Translations under genes and position numbers: made by a program
Shown here: piece by piece, positions 8,961-19,167 of the stretch
How the letters are laid out: each line of letters opens with the position of its first letter
Position numbering within the stretch: the first letter of the stretch is position 1
DNA from: Cupriavidus taiwanensis
GTDB taxonomy: Bacteria; Pseudomonadota; Gammaproteobacteria; Burkholderiales; Burkholderiaceae
Length of the DNA stretch: 64,000 nucleotides
Assembly: GCF_900250075.1 (NCBI RefSeq)
Contig: NZ_LT977070.1
Location: forward strand, 1,619,634-1,683,633
Reading direction: 5' to 3'
The notes under the pieces: generated by a model
The model's database searches: none
What the model was told of the DNA's origin: nothing
Seen by the model: the letters and a program-made list of their open reading frames with translations, nothing else

Positions 8961-9812
8961 TCAGCCCGCGGCGCGCTCGGCGGCTTCCAGCGTGTTGATC
9001 AGCAGCATGGTGATGGTCATGGGCCCGACCCCGCCCGGTACCGGCGTGATGTAGCCGGCGACTTCGCGCACGCCGGCGAAGTCTACATCGCCGCACAGCT
9101 TGCCGTGGTCATCGCGGTTCATGCCGACATCGATCACCACCGCGCCGGGCTTGACCATGTCGGCCGTGATCAGGTTGCGCTTGCCGACCGCGGCCACCAC
9201 CACGTCGGCGTCACGGGTGTGGGCGCCGATATCGCGGGTCTTGCTGTTGCAGATGGTGACGGTGGCGCCGGCCTGCAGCAGCAGCATCGCCATCGGCTTG
9301 CCGACGATATTGGAGGCGCCCACCACCACGGCGCGCGCGCCGCGCAGCGGATACTGGATCGATTCCAGCATCTTCATGCAGCCGTAGGGCGTGCACGGGC
9401 GGAACAGCGGGGCGCCGGTCATCAGCGCGCCAGCGTTGGCCACGTGGAAGCCGTCGACGTCCTTTTCCGGGGCGATTGCTTCGAGCACCTTGTGGCTGTC
9501 GATGTGCTTCGGCAGCGGCAGCTGCACCAGGATGCCGTGGATGCGGGGATCGCGGTTGAGGGCGTCGATGCGGGCCAGCAGGTCGGCCTCGGACAGGTCG
9601 GCCGGATAGCGGTCCAGCGACGAATGGAAGCCGTTGTCCTCGCAGGCCTTGACCTTGTTGCGCACATAGACCTGGCTGGCCGGGTCTTCGCCCACCAGCA
9701 CCACGGCCAGGCCGGGCTGGTGGCCGCGTTCGGTCAGGCGGGCGGCGCGCTGGGCGGCTTCGGAGCGGATTTGCTTGGCAAGGGCGTTGCCGTCGATCAG
9801 TTGGGCAGGCAT
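8961..9812 (-). CDS. folD: Bifunctional methylenetetrahydrofolate dehydrogenase/cyclohydrolase
   Basis: A 283-residue enzyme of one-carbon metabolism that interconverts 5,10-methylene-THF and 10-formyl-THF with NADP. The catalytic YVRNK (Tyr49, Lys53) is present, as are the substrate block GILVQLPLP, the Rossmann segment [14 protein letters not shown] and the C-terminal PGGVGPMT. The start at 9812 (MPAQLIDG) gives the standard N terminus. The same frame stays open upstream to 10187, but that part overlaps the divergent membrane-protein gene and is not FolD-like. Confidence 0.95.
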   Translation of the reverse strand: MPAQLIDGNALAKQIRSEAAQRAARLTERGHQPGLAVVLVGEDPASQVYVRNKVKACEDNGFHSSLDRYPADLSEADLLARIDALNRDPRIHGILVQLPLPKHIDSHKVLEAIAPEKDVDGFHVANAGALMTGAPLFRPCTPYGCMKMLESIQYPLRGARAVVVGASNIVGKPMAMLLLQAGATVTICNSKTRDIGAHTRDADVVVAAVGKRNLITADMVKPGAVVIDVGMNRDDHGKLCGDVDFAGVREVAGYITPVPGGVGPMTITMLLINTLEAAERAAG

Positions 9813-9972
9813 GGGAGGCAGGACGGGGTGATGGCGAGAAGGTGACGGCGCCGGCCAGCGCAGGCGCGCGGCAGGGCCAAAGGCGGAATTATAAGGGTTG
9901 CGCGGGCCCTGTCGCACGGAGCTTGACCGCCGGCAGCCATCGCGCTGGCCAGGTACTGGTAGCATCGGCCGC

Positions 9973-10653
9973 ATGCCTACCGCGCTTGCCTCGACGCTAT
10001 CCGATCCGCTGCTGGTGCTGCTGTCCGTGTGCGGGCTGCTGTGGGCGCTGACGCGCCGGCCCTGGCGGCTGCTGCGCCGCGATGCGCTGCAGAATGCCTG
10101 GCTGGGCGCGATGCTGCTGGTGGCGCTGCTGTGGACGGTGCGCGCGACGCTGGCAGGCGGCATGGTGATCCAGCTGCTCGGCGCCACGCTGATGGTGACG
10201 CTGTTCGGGCTGCCGCTGGCGCTGCTGTCGCTGTTCGCCGCGGACGTGGTCTCGCTGCTGGGGCTGGAGTACCTGGCCGGGCACGGCTGGAGCCAGTTCG
10301 ACTGGGCCGCGCTATGGGTGCGCTATGTGTGGCTGGCGCTGCTGCCGGCGCTGCTCTCGGCGGGCCTGCAGGCGGCGATGCGGCGCCTGCTGCCGCGCCA
10401 TCCGTTCGTATTCATCCTGGGGCACGGGTATTTCACCGCCGGCCTGGCCGCGCTTGGGGCCGGGACGGCGCAGGCGGCCTGGCGCTACCTGGCCATGCCG
10501 GGACAGCCACTGAGCCTTGCCGACACCTTGCTCGGGGCCGTGATCCTCGCCTTCGGCGAAGCCTTCCTCACCGGCATGCTGGTCGCAGTGCTTGTGGTCT
10601 ATCGGCCACAGTGGGTGGTGACCTTCCGCGACGAGGATTACCTCGGGCGTTGA
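9973..10653 (+). CDS. CbiM-like integral membrane protein (energy-coupling-factor type)
   Basis: A 226-residue protein with about six hydrophobic segments. The stretch [23 protein letters not shown] and the later [18 protein letters not shown] resemble the predicted-membrane-protein group related to CbiM, the substrate-binding membrane unit of cobalt/nickel ECF transporters. No ATPase or CbiQ-like partner is adjacent, and the N-terminal metal-binding Met-His start of true CbiM is absent (it begins MPTALAS). Metal transport is therefore only a family-level suggestion. It is divergent from folD. The 160 bp between them show no cobalamin riboswitch that I can recognise. Confidence 0.68.
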   Translation: MPTALASTLSDPLLVLLSVCGLLWALTRRPWRLLRRDALQNAWLGAMLLVALLWTVRATLAGGMVIQLLGATLMVTLFGLPLALLSLFAADVVSLLGLEYLAGHGWSQFDWAALWVRYVWLALLPALLSAGLQAAMRRLLPRHPFVFILGHGYFTAGLAALGAGTAQAAWRYLAMPGQPLSLADTLLGAVILAFGEAFLTGMLVAVLVVYRPQWVVTFRDEDYLGR

Positions 10654-10751
10654 GCTGTGGGCGGCAGGGCGTGGGGAAGTGGCGTGGGGAAGTGGCGCAG
10701 GGGGGCGCAGGTGCGGCCCACGGCCGCACCGTGCAAGCGGGCGCCAGCCGC

Positions 10752-11384
10752 TCAGCTGTTGCGCGACAGCGCCAGGCGCAGCAGGTCGGCGACGGTGTTG
10801 ACGTTGAGCTTTTCCATGATGTTGGCGCGGTGCGCCTCCACGGTCTTGATGGAAATGCCCAGGTCGTCGGCGATCTGCTTGTTCAGGCGGCCGGCCACGA
10901 TGCGCTCCAGCACCTGCTGCTCGCGCGTGGTCAGCTTGCCCAGCAGGTCCTTGGCGGCGCGCTGTTCGCGCGCGGTGGAGTGGTCGGTGCGGGCCTTCTG
11001 CAGCATGCGCTCGACCAGCGCGCGCAGCTCGGACTCGTCGAAGGGCTTTTCGATAAAGTCGATGGCGCCGCGCTTCATCGTCGATACCGCCATCGGCACG
11101 TCGCCGTGGCCGGTGATGAAGACGATCGGAATGTCGATCTGCTCGGCCAGCATGCGCTCCTGCAGCTCGGGCCCGCTCATGCCGGGCATGCGCACGTCCA
11201 GGATCAGGCAGGACACCTGGCTGGCGTCGTAGGCGGCGAGGAACTGCTCGGCGCTGGTAAAGCTGCGCACCTGATAGCCATTGCCCTCCAGCAGCCAGGT
11301 CAGCGAGTCGCGCATGGCTTCATCGTCGTCGACGATGAACACGGTCTCGCCGCGGTGGGGCGTGGGGTTTGGCGTTGCGGTCAT
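10752..11384 (-). CDS. FixJ/NarL-type response regulator
   Basis: A 210-residue two-component regulator. The receiver domain shows the acidic pair DDD (19-21), phospho-acceptor Asp63 in LILDVRMPGMSG, Thr91 and Lys113 in IEKPF. After a linker (about 125-148) comes a LuxR-type helix-turn-helix (LTTREQQVLERIVAG, then NKQIADDLGISIKTVEAHR). I start at 11384 (MTATPNPT). The longer frame adds a non-homologous leader. The partner kinase gene lies 159 bp upstream on the same strand. Together they lie divergent to the pdh cluster, which is a candidate target. Confidence 0.9.
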   Translation of the reverse strand: MTATPNPTPHRGETVFIVDDDEAMRDSLTWLLEGNGYQVRSFTSAEQFLAAYDASQVSCLILDVRMPGMSGPELQERMLAEQIDIPIVFITGHGDVPMAVSTMKRGAIDFIEKPFDESELRALVERMLQKARTDHSTAREQRAAKDLLGKLTTREQQVLERIVAGRLNKQIADDLGISIKTVEAHRANIMEKLNVNTVADLLRLALSRNS

Positions 11385-11543
11385 GTAGTCTCCTCGGGAC
11401 AACAATTCATTGCTGCGAAGTGTAACCGGCAGCGGCCCCCTGTGGCGAGACAGGCCCCCCACGTCGGAGGGGGAGCGGCGCCGCCGGCGCGAGGCATCCG
11501 ATGATGCGCAAGGGTGCGCGTGGCCCGCGCGCGCGGGCTCTGC

Positions 11544-14156
11544 TTATTCGGCCACGGCTTCGGCGGGCGCCGCCTGCAGCGGCAGCATGATCTTGAATGT
11601 ACAACCGATGCCGTCGACATTGTTCTCGACCCACAGCCGGCCCTGGTGCGACTCGATGATCGAGCGGCAGATGTTCAGCCCCATGCCCATGCCGTCGGAC
11701 TTGGTGCTGAAGAAGGGCTCGAACAGCCGCTCCTTGGTGGCCTCGTCGACGCCCGGGCCCTGGTCGATCACGTCGATATGGACGTTGTCGCCGATCTCGC
11801 CTGGCTCGACCCGCGCGTGCAGCCGCACCACGCCGCCGGCGCGCATCGCCGGCAGCCCGGCCATGGCCTCGACCGCGTTCTTGAGCAGGTTCACCAGCAC
11901 CTGTTCGATCAGCACCGGATCGACATAGACCGTCAGCGGCGGCGCCGGCAGCCGGGTCAGGATGGTGACGCGGCGGCGCGTGGCTTCCAGGTCGGCCAGG
12001 CCCACGGCGTCGGCGACGATGTCGTGCAGCGCGGCCTCGCGCCGCTGCGGTTGGCTGCGCTTCACGAAGCCGCGGATGCGGCTGATGATGGTGCCGGCCC
12101 GCACCGCCTGCGCCGAGGTCTTCTCCAGCACCGGGATCAGGTCCTCGGGCGTGCTGCGGCCCGAATGCAGCCTCGCCACCGCGCCCATGCAGTAGTTGTT
12201 GATCGCGGCCAGCGGCTGGTTCAGCTCGTGCGCCAGCGACGACGCCATCTCGCCCATGGTGGTCAGGCGGCTGGTGAACTGCAACCGTTCTTCATGCTGG
12301 CGCGCCATTTCCTCGGCGGCCTTGCGCACGGTGATGTCGGTGGCGATCTGCATCTGCGCCAGGTGGCCGTCGACCCACTGGATATAGCGGCGGCGCACTT
12401 CGAACCATTTCTGCATGTCGGGCACGAACACCTCGCGCGCATCGGAAGCGTATGGCATCAGCTCCGAGGCCGGCAGGCCGGCATAGGCATCGACATAGTC
12501 GGTGTTGTCGCTGGAAACCTGGTCCTTGTCGAGCTCGTCGCCGGCCAGCTTGACGTGGCCCTCGGCCTCCCAGCCGAACAGCTGGCGGTAGTAGCGGTTG
12601 GCGAACAGCAGTTCGGCCTTGTCGGTGGCCAGCACCGACACCGCGGCGTCCAGGCTTTCCAGCACGGTGGTGAAGCGGTCGTGCGCGGCGGCCAGTTCCT
12701 CGCGCGCGCGCTTGGGCTCGGTGATGTCCGTCATCGAGCTCATCCAGCCGGTATGGCGGCCGCGGCTGTCGACCAGCGGCGACACGTACATGCGGGCGTA
12801 GAAGCTGCTGCCGTCGCGGCGCATCACGCGCATCTCGTAGCCGCCGGCGGGCGACTTGCCCTGCAGCGTCAGGTCGATCTGCTTCTGCATCTCCTGCTGG
12901 TCGTTGGGCGGCCAGTAGGGGAAGGGCGGCAGGCGCCCGACCAGGTCGTTCTCCTGCCAGCCGGTCATGCGGCAGAAGGCCGGATTGACGTAGGTGATGC
13001 GGCCGTTCAGGTCGAGCGCGCGCAGGCCGATCAGCATCGAGTTTTCCATCGCGCGCCGGAACGAGGTCTCGGCCAGCAGCGCACGCTGCGCCTCGGAGCG
13101 GCGGCTGGTGTGCCGCCACATGCTCCACAGGCTCCACAGCAGGAAGCAGGACAACCCCACCACCAGCCACAGCAGCATGTTGTTGGGCAGGTTCGATGCC
13201 GGTGGGTAGGCGTCGGCGCGCAGCGACAGCGAATGGCCCGGCGGGTCGAGCAGCACCTCATACGACAGCGCGTTGCCCGGCACCGGCCGCAGCGAGGTGC
13301 TGGCACGGGTCTGGTTGTTCTTGTCGATCAGCGAGAAGCGGTAGCGCTCGGTCAGCTCGGGCGGCAGCAGGTGGGTCAGGATGCCGTTGATCGAATACAG
13401 CGCGCCCAGCGTGCCGAGGAACTCGTTGTCGCGCACGATCGGGACTTCCATCAGCATGAAGCTGTCGCCGCGTTCGTTGACCAGCGGTCGCGAGTAGACC
13501 ACGCGCTGGGTCTCGCGCGCGGCGTCGAAGGTGTCGAGCACTTCGGGCTCGAGCGGCTGGTCCTGGTTTTCGCGCAGGCGGCTGGCGAATTCGGACGTCG
13601 ACGGCAGCGACCAGCGGCCCCGCTTGGTGGCGTCGAGCCAGTTGATGAAGACGATCTCGGGGTTCTCGCGCAGGATTTCCTGCGCCGCGGTGCGGTAGGC
13701 ACCCTGCTCCAGCTGCGCGGCGGCGATGTCGCGCGCGAGCGAGGCCAACTGGTCCTGGTTGCTCAGCAGCGACAGGCGCACGCGCTGCTGCGCCCACGCC
13801 GCGTCGCGGTACAGCGCGTCGCGCTGCTGCTGGCGTTCGGTCTCGTGCAGCGACCACAGGATCACGCCCATCGCCACGGTGAAGAGCACAATGGCAACCA
13901 GCGGGATGAACATGAACCAGCTGGTGGCGACCAGGTTGCGCCAGCGCAGCCACCACAGGCCGCGCGGCGGCGCCACCGGGACGCCGTCGTCCGGTCCCAG
14001 CGCTTCGATCGGCCCCAGGCCGGCCGCCGGAGAAGGCGCATGCGGGACCTGCGCGGACTCGCCGCCGGCGGCCTTGGCTGTACCCAACGCATCGGAGGGA
14101 AGCATGGCGGCACGCAGGCTGCGGAAAAGACGGTCGAGGCGGTTGAAAAACGGCAT
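11544..14156 (-). CDS. Membrane sensor histidine kinase with two PAS domains
   Basis: An 870-residue kinase. A cytosolic N-terminal leader is followed by a membrane segment (about 77-101), a periplasmic sensor region (about 102-325) and a second membrane segment (about 326-347). PAS domains follow at about 364-480 and 495-610. The transmitter has His643 in LAHELNQPLAAINNY, N-box NLLKNAVEA (757-765), DQGPGV (798-803) and GMGMGL (822-827). The HELNQPL H-box is that of the FixL/DctB branch, which fits the FixJ-type regulator next to it. No haem-binding signature is evident by eye. The start at 14156 leaves a 424-bp divergent region to pdhA. The ligand is unknown, and regulation of pyruvate dehydrogenase is an inference from position. 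Confidence 0.9.
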   Translation of the reverse strand: MPFFNRLDRLFRSLRAAMLPSDALGTAKAAGGESAQVPHAPSPAAGLGPIEALGPDDGVPVAPPRGLWWLRWRNLVATSWFMFIPLVAIVLFTVAMGVILWSLHETERQQQRDALYRDAAWAQQRVRLSLLSNQDQLASLARDIAAAQLEQGAYRTAAQEILRENPEIVFINWLDATKRGRWSLPSTSEFASRLRENQDQPLEPEVLDTFDAARETQRVVYSRPLVNERGDSFMLMEVPIVRDNEFLGTLGALYSINGILTHLLPPELTERYRFSLIDKNNQTRASTSLRPVPGNALSYEVLLDPPGHSLSLRADAYPPASNLPNNMLLWLVVGLSCFLLWSLWSMWRHTSRRSEAQRALLAETSFRRAMENSMLIGLRALDLNGRITYVNPAFCRMTGWQENDLVGRLPPFPYWPPNDQQEMQKQIDLTLQGKSPAGGYEMRVMRRDGSSFYARMYVSPLVDSRGRHTGWMSSMTDITEPKRAREELAAAHDRFTTVLESLDAAVSVLATDKAELLFANRYYRQLFGWEAEGHVKLAGDELDKDQVSSDNTDYVDAYAGLPASELMPYASDAREVFVPDMQKWFEVRRRYIQWVDGHLAQMQIATDITVRKAAEEMARQHEERLQFTSRLTTMGEMASSLAHELNQPLAAINNYCMGAVARLHSGRSTPEDLIPVLEKTSAQAVRAGTIISRIRGFVKRSQPQRREAALHDIVADAVGLADLEATRRRVTILTRLPAPPLTVYVDPVLIEQVLVNLLKNAVEAMAGLPAMRAGGVVRLHARVEPGEIGDNVHIDVIDQGPGVDEATKERLFEPFFSTKSDGMGMGLNICRSIIESHQGRLWVENNVDGIGCTFKIMLPLQAAPAEAVAE

Positions 14157-14580
14157 GGGAGGGATTGACGGCTGACCGACCAGTGTACCGAGATTATTGC
14201 GGTGCGTCGCTTGGGGAAAGCGCCAATGAAATCCCGGCGCCGCGTGCCGGCGCTGGCAGGATGGAGGCACGGGGCATGCGGCTCGGGCTGTGATTCTTGG
14301 TGCGCTGCCGCATAATTCCACATTATAAAAAACGATATCGCAATTTGAAAATTTCCCTTGTGCTCGCCATTGGGCTTCCATAGAATCGGTCCGACCCAAG
14401 AATGCGGGCGGTAGCCATGCGCCTGCCGCGCGGAGAAACCGGAACAGGTTTCCCGGCGGCGGCCCCGATGCAAGGCGGCAATGGCGCCGATCTCCGCAAG
14501 TCGGTGCGAGTCATACGTTGAGTCGTGTCCGGCGCTGCCAGCGCGGACGCGGAAGCCAAGAATTCACCCAGGAGACAGTC
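14157..14580. promoter_or_regulatory. Divergent region between kinase gene and pdhA, with candidate pdhA promoter
   Basis: The 424 bp include an AT-rich patch (about 14318-14357) that stands out in this GC-rich sequence and contains the palindrome CGATATCG (14333-14340). Directly after it, on the plus strand, is TTGTGC (14358-14363), a 17-nt spacer and TAGAAT (14381-14386). This predicts a pdhA leader of roughly 190 nt. The AT-rich patch could bind a nucleoid protein or the FixJ-type regulator. No recognisable PdhR site was found. Confidence 0.5.
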
Positions 14581-17268
14581 ATGTCCGCCGTACCAGAGCA
14601 GATCCTCGGCGCCTCGAGCGCCAACGACGCCGATCCCCAGGAAACCCATGAATGGCTCGACGCCCTGCAGGGCGTGCTGGCCGCGGAAGGCCCGGCGCGT
14701 GCCGCCTTCCTGATCGACAAGCAGATCGAATACGCACGCGTGAACGGCGTGACCCAGCCGTTCCACGCCGAGACGCAATACATCAACACCATCCCGGTCG
14801 AGCAGCAGGCCCGCATCCCCGGCGACCAGGACATCGAGCACCGGATCCGCTCGTACACCCGCTGGAACGCCATGGCGATGGTGCTGCGCGCCAACAAGCA
14901 CACCAATGTCGGCGGCCATATCTCGTCGTTTGCCTCGGCGGCCACGCTGTACGACGTCGGCTACAACCACTTCTGGCGCGCGCCGTCAGAGCAGAGCGGC
15001 GGCGACCTGGTCTTCGTGCAGGGCCACTCGGCGCCGGGCGTGTACTCGCGCGCCTTCCTGCTCGGTCGCCTGACGCCCGACCAACTCGATAACTTCCGCC
15101 AGGAAGTCGACGGCAAGGGCATCTCGTCGTACCCGCACCCGTGGCTGATGCCGGACTTCTGGCAGTTCCCGACGGTGTCGATGGGCCTGGGCCCGATCAT
15201 GGCCATCTACCAGGCCCGCTTCATGAAGTACCTGGACAGCCGCGGCCTGGCCAAGGCCGGCGACCGCAAGGTCTGGGCCTTCCTGGGCGACGGCGAGACC
15301 GACGAGCCGGAATCGCTGGGCGCGATCGGCATGGCCGGCCGCGAAAAGCTCGACAACCTGGTCTTCGTCATCAACTGCAATCTGCAGCGCCTGGACGGCC
15401 CGGTGCGCGGCAACGGCAAGATCATCCAGGAACTGGAGTCCGAGTTCCGCGGCGCCGGCTGGAACGTGATCAAGGTGGTGTGGGGCAGCAAGTGGGACGC
15501 GCTGCTGGCGCGCGACACCAAGGGCCTGCTGATGAAGCGCATGATGGAATGCGTGGACGGCGAGTACCAGACCATGAAGGCCAAGGACGGCGCCTACGTG
15601 CGCGAGCACTTCTTCAACACGCCCGAGCTCAAGGCCATGGTCGCCGACTGGTCCGACGAGGACATCTGGCGCCTGAACCGCGGTGGCCACGACCCGCACA
15701 AGATCTACGCCGCCTACAAGGCCGCCAGCGAGCACAAGGGCCAGCCCACGCTGATCCTGGCCAAGACCATCAAGGGCTATGGCATGGGCGACGCCGGCCA
15801 GGCCATGAACGTCGCGCACCAGCAGAAGAAGATGCCGGTCGACGCGATCCGCAAGTTCCGCGACCAGTTCAACATCCCGGTCGCCGACGACAAGCTGGAA
15901 GAAGTGCCGTACATCACCTTCGAGGAAGGCTCGAAGGAACTGGAATACATGCGCCAGGCGCGCATGAACCTGGGCGGCTACCTGCCGGCGCGCCGCCAGA
16001 AGGCCGAAGCGCTGCAGGTGCCCGAGCTGAAGGCGTTCGAAGCGCTGCTCAAGGCCACCGGCGAAGGCCGCGAAGTGTCCACCACCATGGCCTTCGTGCG
16101 GATCCTGAACACGCTGCTGAAGGACAAGCAGATCGGCAAGCACGTGGTGCCCATCGTCCCGGACGAGTCGCGCACCTTCGGCATGGAAGGCCTGTTCCGC
16201 CAGGTCGGCATCTGGAACCAGGAAGGCCAGAAATACGTGCCGGAAGACCATGACCAGCTGATGTTCTACAAGGAATCGCAGACTGGCCAGGTGCTGCAGG
16301 AAGGCATCAACGAAGCCGGCGCCATGTGCGACTGGATCGCTGCCGCGACGTCGTACTCGACCCACGGCGTGCAGATGATCCCGTTCTACATCTACTACTC
16401 GATGTTCGGCATCCAGCGTATCGGCGACCTGTGCTGGGCCGCCGCCGACATGCGCTCGCGCGGCTTCCTGCTGGGCGGCACCGCCGGCCGCACCACGCTG
16501 AACGGCGAAGGGCTGCAGCATGAAGACGGCCATTCGCACGTGTTCCACGCCGTCATCCCGAACTGCATCTCGTACGACCCGACCTTCCAGTACGAACTGG
16601 CGGTGATCATGCAGGACGGCCTGCGCCGCATGTATGCCGAACAGGAAGACGTCTACTACTACCTGACGGTGATGAACGAGAACTACGAGCACCCGGAAAT
16701 GCCGGCTGGCGTAGAGCAGGACATCGTCAAGGGCATGTACCAGTTCCGCAAGGGCGTCGAGAACAGCAACGCGCCGCGCGTGCAGCTGCTGGGCTCGGGC
16801 ACGATCTTCCGCGAGGTGATCGCCGCGGCCGAGCTGCTGAAGAAGGACTGGGGCGTCGAATCCGACCTGTGGGGCTGCCCGAGCTTCACCGAGCTGGCGC
16901 GCGACGGCCAGGCCGCCGAGCGCTACAACCTGCTGCATCCGGCCGAGACCCAGCGCGAAGCCTTTGTCACGCAGAAGCTGAAGTCGGCGCGCGGCCCGGT
17001 GATTGCCTCGACCGACTACGTGCGCACCTTCGCCGAGCAGATCCGTCCGTACGTGCCGCGCCGCTACGTGGTGCTGGGCACCGACGGCTTCGGCCGCTCG
17101 GACACGCGCGAGAAGCTGCGCCACTTCTTCGAAGTGGACCGCTACTGGGTCACGCTGGCCGCGCTCAAGGCGCTGGCCGACGAAGGCGCGATCGGCCGCG
17201 ACAAGGTCGCCGAGGCCATCAAGAAGTACAACCTCGACCCGAACAAGCCCAACCCGATGTCGGTCTGA
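14581..17268 (+). CDS. pdhA: Pyruvate dehydrogenase E1 component, homodimeric type
   Basis: An 895-residue thiamine-diphosphate enzyme that decarboxylates pyruvate and passes the acetyl group to E2 lipoyl domains. The ThDP signature runs from GDGETDEPE (236-244) to NCNLQRLDGPVRGNG (265-279). The N terminus (HEWLDALQGVL) and the GGHISSFASAATLYDVGYNH block are classic AceE features. The ATG at 14581 has AGGAGA 6 nt upstream. A 63-nt in-frame extension was rejected. The E2 gene follows 166 bp later. Length matches E. coli AceE (about 887). Named pdhA after Cupriavidus usage, equivalent to aceE. Confidence 0.97.
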   Translation: MSAVPEQILGASSANDADPQETHEWLDALQGVLAAEGPARAAFLIDKQIEYARVNGVTQPFHAETQYINTIPVEQQARIPGDQDIEHRIRSYTRWNAMAMVLRANKHTNVGGHISSFASAATLYDVGYNHFWRAPSEQSGGDLVFVQGHSAPGVYSRAFLLGRLTPDQLDNFRQEVDGKGISSYPHPWLMPDFWQFPTVSMGLGPIMAIYQARFMKYLDSRGLAKAGDRKVWAFLGDGETDEPESLGAIGMAGREKLDNLVFVINCNLQRLDGPVRGNGKIIQELESEFRGAGWNVIKVVWGSKWDALLARDTKGLLMKRMMECVDGEYQTMKAKDGAYVREHFFNTPELKAMVADWSDEDIWRLNRGGHDPHKIYAAYKAASEHKGQPTLILAKTIKGYGMGDAGQAMNVAHQQKKMPVDAIRKFRDQFNIPVADDKLEEVPYITFEEGSKELEYMRQARMNLGGYLPARRQKAEALQVPELKAFEALLKATGEGREVSTTMAFVRILNTLLKDKQIGKHVVPIVPDESRTFGMEGLFRQVGIWNQEGQKYVPEDHDQLMFYKESQTGQVLQEGINEAGAMCDWIAAATSYSTHGVQMIPFYIYYSMFGIQRIGDLCWAAADMRSRGFLLGGTAGRTTLNGEGLQHEDGHSHVFHAVIPNCISYDPTFQYELAVIMQDGLRRMYAEQEDVYYYLTVMNENYEHPEMPAGVEQDIVKGMYQFRKGVENSNAPRVQLLGSGTIFREVIAAAELLKKDWGVESDLWGCPSFTELARDGQAAERYNLLHPAETQREAFVTQKLKSARGPVIASTDYVRTFAEQIRPYVPRRYVVLGTDGFGRSDTREKLRHFFEVDRYWVTLAALKALADEGAIGRDKVAEAIKKYNLDPNKPNPMSV

Positions 17269-17434
17269 TCCGGCAGCCTGCACCCACCCCCGCAGTACGG
17301 CAACGCCGTGCCGCGGGCGCCCCGGCACAGTCCCGATGGCGCCTTGCGGCATGGCGGCGTGACAGAAGCGGGCGGCGAAGGTAATCTCGCCGCTTGCGGA
17401 TGTCGCGCGTGCCGGCCTGCTCAGGAGACACTGA

Positions 17435-19108
17435 ATGAGTCAAGCAATTGAAATCAAGGTGCCGGATATCGGCGACTATGACGCCGTCCCCGTCATCGAA
17501 GTGCATGTGAAACCCGGCGACAGCATCAACGCGGAAGACGCGCTGGTGACGCTGGAATCGGACAAGGCCACCATGGACGTGCCCTCGCCGCAGGCCGGCG
17601 TGGTCAAGGACGTCCGCATCAAGGTGGGCGACAACGTGTCCGAAGGCTCGGTGCTGGTGATGCTCGAAGCGGCGAACGAGGCCTCCGCGGCACCGTCCGC
17701 CGCCGCGCCCGCTCCGGCGCCTGCCGCCGCGGCACCTGCGCCCGCTCCCGCGCCGGCAGCTGCTCCCGCGGCTGCGCCTGCTGCCGGCGGTGGCGGCACA
17801 GTCGAGGTCAAGGTGCCCGATATCGGCGACTACGATGCCGTGCCGGTCATCGAAGTCCACGTCAAGCCGGGCGACACCATCAACGCGGAAGACGCGCTGG
17901 TGACGCTGGAATCCGACAAGGCAACCATGGACGTGCCGTCGCCGCAGGGCGGCGTGGTCAAGGAAGTCAAGGTCAAGGTTGGCGACAATGTGTCCGAAGG
18001 CACGCTGCTGCTGATCCTGGAAGGCGCCGCCGGCGCGGCCGCCGCACCGGCTCCGGCTGCCGCGGCGGCCCCGGCCCCGGCCCCGGCCGCAGCCAGCGCG
18101 CCCGTCCCGGCCCCCGCGCCCACGGCTGCCCCCGCGCCGGCAGCAGCGCCCGCCGCCGCGCCGGCAGTCGCTGGCGTAAGCGGCAAGGCCGCCCATGCCA
18201 GCCCCTCGGTGCGCAAGTTCGCGCGCGAGCTGGGCGTCGACGTGTCGCGCGTGGCCGGCACCGGCCCCAAGGGCCGCATCACCCAGCAGGACGTGCAGAG
18301 CTACGTCAAGGGCGTGATGACCGGCCAGGCCGCCGCGCCGGCCCAGGCCGCCGCGGCTGGCGGCGGCGGTGGCGAGCTTGGCCTGCTGCCGTGGCCGAAG
18401 GTCGATTTCACCCGCTTCGGCGAGGTCGAAAGCAAGGCCCTGTCGCGCATCAAGAAGATTTCCGGCGCCAACCTGCACCGCAACTGGGTCATGATCCCGC
18501 ACGTCACCAACCATGACGAAGCGGACATCACCGAGCTGGAAGCCTTCCGCGTGCAGCTGAACAAGGAAAACGAGAAGTCCGGCATCAAGGTGACCATGCT
18601 GGCCTTCATGATCAAGGCCACGGTCGCGGCGCTGAAGAAGTTCCCCAACTTCAATGCCTCGCTCGATGGCGACAACCTGGTGCTGAAGAAATACTTCAAC
18701 ATCGGTTTTGCCGCCGACACCCCGAACGGCCTGGTCGTGCCGGTGATCAAGGACGCCGACAAGAAGGGCGTGCTCGAGATCAGCCAGGAAATGAGCGAGC
18801 TGGCCAAGCTGGCGCGCGACGGCAAGCTCAAGCCGGACCAGATGCAGGGCGGCTGCTTCTCGATCTCGTCGCTGGGCGGCCTGGGCGGTACGTACTTCAC
18901 GCCGATCATCAATGCGCCGGAAGTGGCCATCATGGGCGTGTGCAAGTCGTTCCAGAAACCGGTGTGGGACGGCAAGCAGTTCGTGCCGCGCCTGACGCTG
19001 CCGCTGTCGCTGTCGTGGGACCACCGCGTCATCGACGGTGCCGAGGCCGCGCGCTTCAACACGTACTTTGCGCAATTGCTGGCGGACTTCCGCCGTATCC
19101 TGCTCTAA
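17435..19108 (+). CDS. pdhB: Dihydrolipoamide acetyltransferase, E2 of pyruvate dehydrogenase
   Basis: A 557-residue E2. There are two lipoyl domains, with lipoyl-lysines Lys44 and Lys162 in [13 protein letters not shown]. Ala-Pro-rich flexible linkers lie at about 82-117 and 197-248. The peripheral subunit-binding domain is at about 254-291, and the C-terminal catalytic acyltransferase has DHRVIDG (His530, Asp534). The two lipoyl domains are nearly identical over about 45 residues, which points to recent duplication or gene conversion. AGGAGA precedes the ATG. It carries acetyl from E1 to CoA and forms the structural core. Confidence 0.97.
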   Translation: MSQAIEIKVPDIGDYDAVPVIEVHVKPGDSINAEDALVTLESDKATMDVPSPQAGVVKDVRIKVGDNVSEGSVLVMLEAANEASAAPSAAAPAPAPAAAAPAPAPAPAAAPAAAPAAGGGGTVEVKVPDIGDYDAVPVIEVHVKPGDTINAEDALVTLESDKATMDVPSPQGGVVKEVKVKVGDNVSEGTLLLILEGAAGAAAAPAPAAAAAPAPAPAAASAPVPAPAPTAAPAPAAAPAAAPAVAGVSGKAAHASPSVRKFARELGVDVSRVAGTGPKGRITQQDVQSYVKGVMTGQAAAPAQAAAAGGGGGELGLLPWPKVDFTRFGEVESKALSRIKKISGANLHRNWVMIPHVTNHDEADITELEAFRVQLNKENEKSGIKVTMLAFMIKATVAALKKFPNFNASLDGDNLVLKKYFNIGFAADTPNGLVVPVIKDADKKGVLEISQEMSELAKLARDGKLKPDQMQGGCFSISSLGGLGGTYFTPIINAPEVAIMGVCKSFQKPVWDGKQFVPRLTLPLSLSWDHRVIDGAEAARFNTYFAQLLADFRRILL

Positions 19109-19167
19109 CTCGGCAGCGCGCACCGGCATTGCCGGTGTGCGCCCAAGCCTGACGATAGGAGCGAGCC

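Noticed and set aside
9813..9972. Cobalamin or nickel/cobalt riboswitch upstream of the CbiM-like gene
   Set aside because: I looked for a B12-box-like or NiCo-like conserved core and found none. The gap is too short for a full B12 element plus promoters.
11514..14168. Long plus-strand open frame (884 codons) opposite the sensor kinase
   Set aside because: Shadow frame. The minus-strand frame has every histidine-kinase motif, while this one has low-complexity His/Arg/Gln sequence and no motif.
17690..18180. Repetitive GCC/CCG-rich blocks resembling a repeat array
   Set aside because: They encode the Ala-Pro linkers of the E2 protein. There are no spacer units, so this is neither a CRISPR nor a mobile repeat.
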